Positions 1-5,064 of a stretch of DNA of 5,064 nt are shown piece by piece (position 1 is the stretch's first letter; the number at the start of each line of letters is the position of its first letter). The notes under the pieces are model-generated. The model searched no databases. It saw nothing but the letters and a program-made list of their open reading frames with translations, and had not been told where the DNA came from. The stretch spans positions 1 through 5,064 of the forward strand of contig CANHPJ010000164.1 in NCBI GenBank assembly GCA_947462515.1, read 5' to 3'. Source of the stretch: Bacteroidota bacterium. GTDB lineage: Bacteria; Bacteroidota; Bacteroidia; JACCXN01. The position numbers and the translations under genes were made by a program.

Positions 1-364
1 AAATTATTCTGCCTACTCCGATACCGGTGTTTTTTCTCTTTATCTGGGAACAGACAATAAATATTTAGACAAAACTATTTCATTGGTAAAACAGGAGTTA
101 AAAAAATTACGCGACAAAAAACTAGGTATTAGTCAGCTACAGAGCGCAAAGAAGCAAATAATAGGACAACTGGCATTATCTGAGGAGAGTAAGTCGGGCA
201 CCATGCTCGCACTTGGAAAAAGCCTTCTGCTGCTGAATAAAGTTGAAACCCTCCCGGAAATCTATTCAAAGATAGAATCTTTAACATCGGATGATTTATT
301 GGAAATTGCAAACGAAATTTTCGATGAAAATCAACTCAGCAGCCTTGTCTTGATTGGGAAATAA
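1..364 (+). CDS. M16-type (insulinase/pitrilysin-like) peptidase, C-terminal fragment
   Basis: This is the 3' end of a gene that enters from the left edge. The frame is open from base 2 and ends at TAA 362-364, giving about 120 residues. The visible start is YSAYSDTGVFSLYLGTD, followed by a long charged helix (DKTISLVKQELKKLRDKKL), a segment with AKKQIIGQLALSEES, and a closing part with LTSDDLLEIANEIFDENQLSSLVLIGK. This pattern (beta-strand with a YSDTG-like motif, helix, 'A..Q..G.L.LS.ES', then 'I..ANEIF....L..L.IGK') is typical of the last domain of M16 metallopeptidases and their non-catalytic partners. The zinc-binding HxxEH motif lies in the N-terminal half of such proteins and is outside the window, so whether this copy is catalytic cannot be judged. 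The TTG at base 83 is an internal leucine codon, not a start. The family call rests on motif recognition only. Confidence 0.8.
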   Translation, partial: NYSAYSDTGVFSLYLGTDNKYLDKTISLVKQELKKLRDKKLGISQLQSAKKQIIGQLALSEESKSGTMLALGKSLLLLNKVETLPEIYSKIESLTSDDLLEIANEIFDENQLSSLVLIGK

Positions 365-403
365 ATTAATTCTAAACCTTCAACTTATAACTACACTACT
401 TAC

Positions 404-435
404 CTGTAGCCAAAACGCATGTTTTACAACTACAG
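404..435. repeat. Nested inverted repeat between convergent genes, possible bidirectional terminator
   Basis: An outer 6-bp stem pairs CTGTAG (404-409) with CTACAG (430-435). An inner 5-bp stem pairs AAAAC (412-416) with GTTTT (421-425) around a GCAT loop. A 2x4 internal loop (CC opposite ACAA) separates the stems. The element lies 39 bases past the peptidase stop and 7 bases past the helicase stop, which is where a shared transcription end would be expected. Neither strand has a proper U-tract directly after the outer stem, so it is not a textbook intrinsic terminator. The symmetry is seen directly; the terminator role is inferred from position. Confidence 0.4.
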
Positions 436-442
436 ATAAACA

Positions 443-1660
443 CTATCCATTACTCGGTTTTCTTTTAAAATTCTTTGATTTCTTTTTTTGTTTGAAAAAC
501 TTCTTTTTCTGTGGTTCATAACTAGGACACAATCCAAAATGCTCAGGAACCGTGGCTTTGAAAATTTCCTTTCCAATTAATTCTTCAATTATCAAAAATT
601 TACCTTGCTCCTTTTCACTTATCAAAGTATAGGCAATTCCATTTGATTCGGCTCGAGCTGTTCTTCCAATTCGATGAATATAATCTTCCCCATCATGTGG
701 AACATCAAAATTGATTACCAGATCAATATCTTCAATATCTATTCCACGAGATAAGATATCGGTAGCAACTAATATATTTAACTTGTTGTTTCTAAAATTC
801 AACAAAATCTCCTCTCTGGTCTTTTGATCCAAATCCGATTGAATATCCTGTGCCAAAAACTTTGACTTTTTAAGTTCTTGCGTTAAGAGCTTCACATTAA
901 CTTTGGTAGAGCAAAAAACGATGACTTTTTGAAGCGATTTTTCAGCAAGAATGTGTTTAACAAGAGGAATTTTTTGATTTTCATACACCACAAAAGCTTC
1001 CTGAACAATTTTTTCGGCAGGTTTAGAAATAGCAAGACTGATTTCTAATGGATTTTTCAAGATTACTTTGGAGAGTTCCATAATCTTTTTAGGCATAGTA
1101 GCTGAAAAAAGCAGGTTTTGTCTTTTTTCAGGCATATAGGAAATTATCTTCATAATATCATGATAAAAACCTATATCTAACATCCTATCTGCCTCATCCA
1201 ATATAAGATACTGTATATGCTCAAAACTTACATATTTCATATTTAAGTGAGCAATCAATCTTCCAGGGGTGGAAATCACCATATCGACACCTTCCTGTAA
1301 GGCTTGTTTTTCTCGCGAAAATGAAGCTCCGTCGCTGCCTCCATAGACTGCCACTGAACTTACATTGGTAAAATAAGAAAGCCCCTGCATAAGTTGATCT
1401 ATCTGAATTACCAATTCTCTTGTTGGTACTAATATTAGGGCTTTAATATTGTCGTGTTGTTTTGAGGTAATAATGTTATGTATTACCGGCAGCAAAAAAG
1501 CAGCTGTTTTACCTGTTCCTGTTTGAGCAGAAACAATGATGTCCTTACCATTTAAAACAGCAGGTATGGCTTGTTGCTGAACAGGAGTGGCAACCTGATA
1601 ACCAATAGAGTCAATGGCTTCAATTAAGCGCTCATCAAGAGCAAATTCCTTAAAATTCAA
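443..1660 (-). CDS. DEAD-box ATP-dependent RNA helicase, RhlE-like
   Basis: Complete 405-residue protein containing essentially all DEAD-box motifs in order: Q motif (GYQVATPVQ, Q28), Walker A AQTGTGKT (45-52), Ia PTREL (79-83), GG (107-108), Ib TPGR (131-134), Walker B DEAD (155-158), SAT (186-188), IV VIVFCST (246-252), V ATDILSRGIDI (299-309) and VI HRIGRTAR (329-336). The two RecA-like domains span roughly residues 20-205 and 220-365. A lysine-rich tail (about 385-402) probably adds nonspecific RNA binding. Such cytoplasmic enzymes use ATP to unwind short RNA duplexes in ribosome assembly, RNA decay or cold adaptation. The N-terminus and domain layout fit the RhlE subfamily; the exact subfamily is less certain. 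The start is TTG at 1658-1660: the frame stays open upstream only to a TAG at 1691-1693, with no ATG or GTG, and the MNFKEFALDE beginning matches the usual RhlE N-terminus. No Shine-Dalgarno sequence is visible. The gene converges on the peptidase gene and diverges from the GH15 gene. Confidence 0.95.
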   Translation of the reverse strand: MNFKEFALDERLIEAIDSIGYQVATPVQQQAIPAVLNGKDIIVSAQTGTGKTAAFLLPVIHNIITSKQHDNIKALILVPTRELVIQIDQLMQGLSYFTNVSSVAVYGGSDGASFSREKQALQEGVDMVISTPGRLIAHLNMKYVSFEHIQYLILDEADRMLDIGFYHDIMKIISYMPEKRQNLLFSATMPKKIMELSKVILKNPLEISLAISKPAEKIVQEAFVVYENQKIPLVKHILAEKSLQKVIVFCSTKVNVKLLTQELKKSKFLAQDIQSDLDQKTREEILLNFRNNKLNILVATDILSRGIDIEDIDLVINFDVPHDGEDYIHRIGRTARAESNGIAYTLISEKEQGKFLIIEELIGKEIFKATVPEHFGLCPSYEPQKKKFFKQKKKSKNFKRKPSNG

Positions 1661-2020
1661 AATAATAAAATATAAGTTAATAGGGTAAATCTAATCATTT
1701 TTTTCTTCAAAAACCTTGAATACAAGGGTTTAAATAATTAATAAAACAACTCAAAATCATTTCATCTCATAAGTTCATTAAAAAATTGAATTCAATCATA
1801 TCCCTCTTAACAAAGACACGGCGAAAAATAGAGGAAAGGGAACATTATGTGCAATACAATGCCACAAATTGTAGAAATGATTCCACCCTGAGTCGCAAAA
1901 AATCTGATGACAAATAGCCGCTTAATTTATTTTCAAGCTGGATATCAATTCATTAACAAATAATAACACCAGTTTGTTTCAAGGGCATAAAAATAGAACC
2001 GATCAAATAAGACTTTGTGA
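1661..2020. other. Divergent intergenic region between helicase and GH15 genes
   Basis: These 360 AT-rich bases must hold the promoters for both flanking genes, but no clear match to the Bacteroidota -7 element TAnnTTTG with a suitably spaced -33 TTTG was found on either strand. The nearest minus-strand candidate is TAGATTTA (plus-strand bases 1686-1693), one base off consensus and without a good -33 partner. Contents seen: a small hairpin at 1711-1731, a perfect 12-bp palindrome ATTGAATTCAAT at 1785-1796, and a 14-codon ATG-to-TGA frame at 1847-1891 preceded by a purine-rich GAGGAAAGGG. No longer frame with recognisable protein features was noticed. Confidence 0.7.
1711..1731. repeat. Small hairpin upstream of the helicase gene
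   Basis: AAACCTTG (1711-1718) and CAAGGGTTT (1723-1731) face each other across an AATA loop. The core CCTTG/CAAGG stem is 5 bp, and AAA/TTT can extend it past a one-base bulge. It lies about 50 bases upstream of the helicase start, so it could sit in that gene's 5' leader or be a protein-binding site. Short inverted repeats of this size also arise by chance in AT-rich spacers, so no function is assigned. Confidence 0.25.
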
Positions 2021-4510
2021 ATGAAATTTCAAAGTAAAACTATTATGAATAATCCTACTCAAATGATAGAAACTGTTATAAAAGAAGAAAAAAAGATTTT
2101 TGGAGAAGCTAAAAGCCAAACAGTTGCTCCAGGTTGGCCAGGAATTCCTGCCAAATGGATAAATAGCGCTAAATCAGCCGTTGGAACGGCGGCAAATCCG
2201 GCCAGCAGAACCTGGTTCACAATAAGTAAAGGAATTATAACAGAAGTATACTACCCCAGAGTAGATCAGGCATGCACCAGAGACATGGAATTTATTGTCA
2301 CCGACGGAAAAGATTTTTTCTCGGAAGAAAAAACTGACACAAATCATCATGTGGAATATATGGCGGATGGTGTTCCGGCAATTAAAATAATTAATACTTG
2401 TAAGCATGGAAATTATCAAATCGTTAAAGAAATAATTACCGATCCTAATTCTGCAAGCATACTGCAACGAGTAAACATTTATCCTTTGAAGAAAAAGCTG
2501 AAAGATTTAAAATTATTTGCTCTTATTTCGCCGCATCTGGGAAATACCGGTTCGGGTAATAATGCGTATGCAGGGAATCATAAAGGTAAAAACATGCTTT
2601 TTGCTGAGCACAAAGGATTAGCTCTTGCCATGTCATGTTCTGTAAACTGGAAAAAATGCTCTGTAGGCTTTGTTGGATTTTCTGACGGCTGGCAGGATTT
2701 AAACAAGCATAAACATATGGCATGGCAGTTTCAGCAGGCTGAAAACGGAAATGTGGCATTAATGGGTGAAGTTAATTTGAGTGAAGTTCCTGCAGATGGC
2801 TTTGTGGTTTCAATTTCATTTGGTAACAATATTGCTGAAGCTGGTCAGCGTGCTTTAGCCAGTTCATTTGACAATTTTGAAGATATAAAAGAAAACTTCA
2901 TACAAGAATGGCAAAAATGGCAGGAAAATCTTTATTCAATCAAGGGTCTTAAAAAAGATACTATTACAGAATATTTGATAAGTGCCGCTGTACTTAAAAC
3001 CCATGAATCTAAAAGAAAGACCGGCGGTTTAATAGCAAGCTTGTCTATTCCTTGGGGGGGAACAAAAGGCGATGAGGAATATGGAGGTTATCATTTGGTT
3101 TGGCCAAGAGACCTGGTTGAAATAGCTGGTGGACTTCTTGCAATCGGAGCATTTGAGGATACCAGGAAATCGATTGATTATTTAATGTTAACACAGGAAT
3201 TTGATGGCCACTGGCCTCAAAACATGTGGTTAGATGGAACCGTTTATTGGGATGGTGTTCAAATGGATCAGACCGCTCTGCCAATATTACTAGTTGACCT
3301 GGCCAACAGAGAAGGTGCATTAAAACAAGGTGATTTATATCGCTATTGGCCTATGGTTCAAAAGGCCGCTCAATACATAGTTTGTAATGGCCCTAGAACA
3401 CCTCAATGCAGATGGGAAGAAAATGCAGGCTACTCCGTATACACCATAGCAACCGAAATTGCAGCCTTGCTAGTGGCAGCTGAAATTGCCGATCATAATG
3501 ACGAAAAATTCATGGCCAACTACCTTCGCGAGACAGCAGATTATTGGAATGGTAATATTGAAAAATGGACCTACGTGACTCAAACCAATCTATCAAAAAA
3601 AATCGGTGTTGATGGATATTACATCCGAATAGCTCCAAAAGAGATGTTTGATGAATCAATACCCGATGGAGATATTACACAAATCGTAAATCGTCTGGCA
3701 GGAGAAAACATGGTTTCTGCCAGGGAATTGATAAGCCCGGACGCAATAGCACTTGTAAGATTTGGATTAAGAAGCGCAAATGATCCAAAGATATTAAATA
3801 CCCTAAAAGCCATAGATGCACTATTAAAAGCAGAAACCCCTGCCGGCGATTGCTGGTATAGATATAATGGTGACGGTTATGGAGAGCATAAAGATGGTTC
3901 GCCATTTAACGGAACAGGAATAGGAAGATTATGGCCACTGCTTGCCGGAGAAAGGGGTCATTACGAGGTTGCTGCCGGAAATATTTCCTATGCAATGGAA
4001 TTACTAGACTCTATGGAAAAGTCAACCAATGAGGGTGGTATGATACCTGAACAAATTTGGGATAGCGAAGATATTCCTGAAAAAGACCTTTTTAAAGGAA
4101 AAGCAACTGGAGCTGCCATGCCACTTGCCTGGGCTCATGCGGAATATATTAAATTGTGCCGTTCAGTAAAAACAAAAAAGATATTTGATATGCCAACACA
4201 AACTTGGGAAAGGTATGTTCAAAATAAGCACGTATCGAACTTCGAGGTATTTAGATTTTCCGATAAAATAAAAACCATTCATCCGGGAAAAAAATTAAGG
4301 ATTGAAACAATGGCCGATGCATCGATTAGATGGACATTTGATAATTGGAACGTGACTTACAATTCTCCGGTTAAAAATACCGAATTGGGAATATATTATG
4401 TTGATTTGGCCACAGAAAACATAAAACCCGGAAGCAAAATAGAGTTCACATTTTATTGGATTGATTCAGATAAATGGGAAAACGAAAATTTCGTAATCCT
4501 GGTAGATTAA
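2021..4510 (+). CDS. GH15 glucoamylase/glucodextranase-type alpha-glucosidase, apparently cytoplasmic
   Basis: Complete 829-residue inverting exo-glycosidase expected to release beta-D-glucose from non-reducing ends of alpha-glucans (glucan 1,4-alpha-glucosidase type; some relatives prefer alpha-1,6 dextran). Domains: an N-terminal beta-sandwich of the glucodextranase-N kind (about 35-300, opening APGWPGIPAKW and containing EVYYPRVDQACTRD at 75-88 and SPHLGNTG at 170-177); an (alpha/alpha)6 catalytic barrel (about 315-715); and a C-terminal beta-rich domain (about 720-829). Active-site landmarks are SIPWG (342-346), YHLVWPRD (357-364, R363 and D364 at the -1 subsite), RWEENAGYS (464-472, with the likely general acid E467) and GRLWPLLAGERGHYE (635-649, with the likely base E644); residues were assigned by motif, not alignment. 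All key residues are present. No signal peptide, lipobox or membrane segment precedes the first domain, so it probably acts on an intracellular glucan. ATG 2021 is the furthest possible start because TGA 2018-2020 precedes it in frame; ATG 2045 and 2063 are alternatives, and none has a Shine-Dalgarno sequence. A glycosyltransferase gene follows 183 bases downstream. Confidence 0.93.
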   Translation: MKFQSKTIMNNPTQMIETVIKEEKKIFGEAKSQTVAPGWPGIPAKWINSAKSAVGTAANPASRTWFTISKGIITEVYYPRVDQACTRDMEFIVTDGKDFFSEEKTDTNHHVEYMADGVPAIKIINTCKHGNYQIVKEIITDPNSASILQRVNIYPLKKKLKDLKLFALISPHLGNTGSGNNAYAGNHKGKNMLFAEHKGLALAMSCSVNWKKCSVGFVGFSDGWQDLNKHKHMAWQFQQAENGNVALMGEVNLSEVPADGFVVSISFGNNIAEAGQRALASSFDNFEDIKENFIQEWQKWQENLYSIKGLKKDTITEYLISAAVLKTHESKRKTGGLIASLSIPWGGTKGDEEYGGYHLVWPRDLVEIAGGLLAIGAFEDTRKSIDYLMLTQEFDGHWPQNMWLDGTVYWDGVQMDQTALPILLVDLANREGALKQGDLYRYWPMVQKAAQYIVCNGPRTPQCRWEENAGYSVYTIATEIAALLVAAEIADHNDEKFMANYLRETADYWNGNIEKWTYVTQTNLSKKIGVDGYYIRIAPKEMFDESIPDGDITQIVNRLAGENMVSARELISPDAIALVRFGLRSANDPKILNTLKAIDALLKAETPAGDCWYRYNGDGYGEHKDGSPFNGTGIGRLWPLLAGERGHYEVAAGNISYAMELLDSMEKSTNEGGMIPEQIWDSEDIPEKDLFKGKATGAAMPLAWAHAEYIKLCRSVKTKKIFDMPTQTWERYVQNKHVSNFEVFRFSDKIKTIHPGKKLRIETMADASIRWTFDNWNVTYNSPVKNTELGIYYVDLATENIKPGSKIEFTFYWIDSDKWENENFVILVD

Positions 4511-4569
4511 TGCAGTATCGTTATTTCAAGGTATTCATTCAAGACCAGATGATTATAAAAACAAATGAC

Positions 4570-4591
4570 ATGGAGTTTTATCTTCCATTTT
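4570..4591 (+). terminator. Weak terminator-like hairpin after the GH15 gene
   Basis: ATGGA (4570-4574) can pair with TCCAT (4584-4588) across a 9-base loop, followed by a short T run (4588-4591). It lies about 60 bases past the GH15 stop. The stem is short and the T-tract is only four bases, so termination here would be partial at best. A second, wholly A/T stem (AAAAAT 4621-4626 with ATTTTT 4630-4635, loop CGA) follows in the same spacer. Neither excludes read-through into the glycosyltransferase gene. Confidence 0.2.
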
Positions 4592-4693
4592 AAACATAAT
4601 TTTTGACTGCTTAATTACTTAAAAATCGAATTTTTAGAGATCCCGGATTTAAGATAAATTGCTACTGATTCGAATTATTAAATAATAAATTAA

Positions 4694-5064
4694 ATGCTCC
4701 TGACTGATAAAAAAATACCAAAAATATTAATGCTTGGATGGGAATTCCCTCCTGTTATAAATGGTGGCTTGGGGGTGGCATGCCACGATTTAGCTATAGC
4801 TATGGGGTCGTATGCTGATATTACAATGATAATACCCAAAGCAGATAAAAATCAAAGATTCGATAATATAAATCTTATTGGATTGAATAATATTGGTTCT
4901 GATTTTGCAAATTTAAATACAGAAGAAAAAACTGTTTTTTCGGATGAAAAAACAGTTTTTGTAAACTCTAATTTAAACCCTTATTATTTTGATGGTATTA
5001 AATATCTGGAGGAAGAAGAAGATTTTCATAAAATAAACCTGAAAGACAACCTAAGTGATTTTTG
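4694..5064 (+). CDS. Glycogen-synthase-like glycosyltransferase (GT4/GT5 type), N-terminal fragment
   Basis: The gene starts at ATG 4694 and is open to the window edge, giving 123 residues. The opening KILMLGWEFPPVINGGLGVA (10-29) is the first beta-strand and glycine-rich loop of a GT-B glycosyltransferase, of the kind found in starch/glycogen synthases and in related bacterial enzymes that begin ILMFGWEFPPxxxGGLG. This loop contacts the sugar nucleotide in the family. The next strand is ADITMIIPK (41-49). The C-terminal domain with the donor-binding E-x7-E region is outside the window, so the donor (ADP- or UDP-glucose) and product cannot be settled. Residues 78-89 hold a repeated EKTVF, and an acidic EEEED stretch (106-110) follows. 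The second methionine (13) lies inside the first strand, so ATG 4694 is the sensible start; no Shine-Dalgarno sequence is visible. Together with the GH15 gene on the same strand upstream, the context suggests alpha-glucan synthesis and turnover. Confidence 0.85.
   Translation, partial: MLLTDKKIPKILMLGWEFPPVINGGLGVACHDLAIAMGSYADITMIIPKADKNQRFDNINLIGLNNIGSDFANLNTEEKTVFSDEKTVFVNSNLNPYYFDGIKYLEEEEDFHKINLKDNLSDF
4925..4961 (+). repeat. Perfect 15-bp inverted repeat, also a tandem duplication, inside the glycosyltransferase gene
   Basis: Bases 4927-4941 (AAAAACTGTTTTTTC) are the exact reverse complement of 4946-4960 (GAAAAAACAGTTTTT), with a GGAT loop between them. The same stretch is a direct repeat: 4925-4939 and 4946-4960 match at 14 of 15 bases with a 21-base period, and each encodes EKTVF, separated by Ser-Asp. 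Both symmetries coexist because each unit is itself a near-palindrome. The transcript could form an A/U-rich hairpin ending in five U residues. The reading frame is unbroken, so the gene is not disrupted; any regulatory effect is conjecture. Confidence 0.75.

Noticed and set aside
83..85. TTG as a start codon of a small 93-residue protein
   Set aside because: The same frame continues open to the left edge and the residues before it complete the YSDTG-type M16 motif, so this is a truncated larger gene.
129..311. Antisense 60-codon frame opposite the peptidase fragment
   Set aside because: It is fully covered by the better-supported M16-like frame and has no domain features.
1960..2020. Possible promoter for the GH15 gene (TTTG near 1974, TAAAAATAG near 1987, TAAGACTTTG at 2008-2017)
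   Set aside because: Spacing and sequence fit neither the Bacteroidota -33/-7 consensus nor a sigma-70 pair well enough to annotate.
2174..2467. Antisense open frame inside the GH15 gene, with others at 2523-2759, 3045-3320, 3619-3813 and 3675-3905
   Set aside because: They lie wholly opposite a well-supported GH15 frame, show no recognisable domains, and have the irregular composition of shadow frames.
3595..3602. A8 run in the GH15 gene as a possible programmed frameshift site
   Set aside because: The zero frame continues through conserved GH15 sequence to a normal C-terminus, and A runs are common in this AT-rich DNA.
4600..4606. TAATTTTTG-like stretch as a -7 promoter element for the glycosyltransferase
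   Set aside because: The spacer is one base too long for TAnnTTTG and no -33 element lies at the right distance.

Overview
The window looks like chromosomal DNA from a low-GC member of the Bacteroidota (Bacteroidetes). The basis is AT-rich coding and spacer DNA, start codons without Shine-Dalgarno sequences, and the flavour of the encoded proteins: an M16-type peptidase tail, an RhlE-like DEAD-box helicase with a lysine-rich tail, and a bacterial glucoamylase beside a GT4/GT5-like glycosyltransferase. The lineage call is an inference from these traits, not a database match. No tRNA, rRNA, CRISPR array, insertion sequence or attachment site was seen.

Layout: (1) Bases 1-364 carry the 3' end of a plus-strand gene whose product resembles the C-terminal part of an M16 (insulinase/pitrilysin-like) metallopeptidase. 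(2) A 78-base spacer with a nested inverted repeat separates it from a convergent gene. (3) Bases 443-1660, minus strand, encode a complete 405-residue DEAD-box RNA helicase that appears to start at TTG. (4) A 360-base divergent spacer (1661-2020) holds a small hairpin, a 12-bp palindrome and one possible 14-codon micro-ORF, but no convincing gene. (5) Bases 2021-4510, plus strand, encode a complete 829-residue GH15 glucoamylase/glucodextranase-type enzyme with no signal peptide. (6) After a 183-base spacer, a plus-strand gene begins at 4694 and runs off the end; its first 123 residues look like the N-terminal Rossmann half of a glycogen-synthase-like glycosyltransferase.

The two right-hand genes probably belong together in intracellular alpha-glucan (glycogen-like) turnover: the glycosyltransferase would build or extend a glucan, and the GH15 enzyme would release glucose from its non-reducing ends. 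The peptidase and helicase are ordinary housekeeping-type neighbours with no visible link to that pathway. No clearly new biological system is visible. The most distinctive sequence structure is a perfect 15-bp inverted repeat with a 4-base loop inside the glycosyltransferase coding region, which also encodes a duplicated EKTVF peptide.
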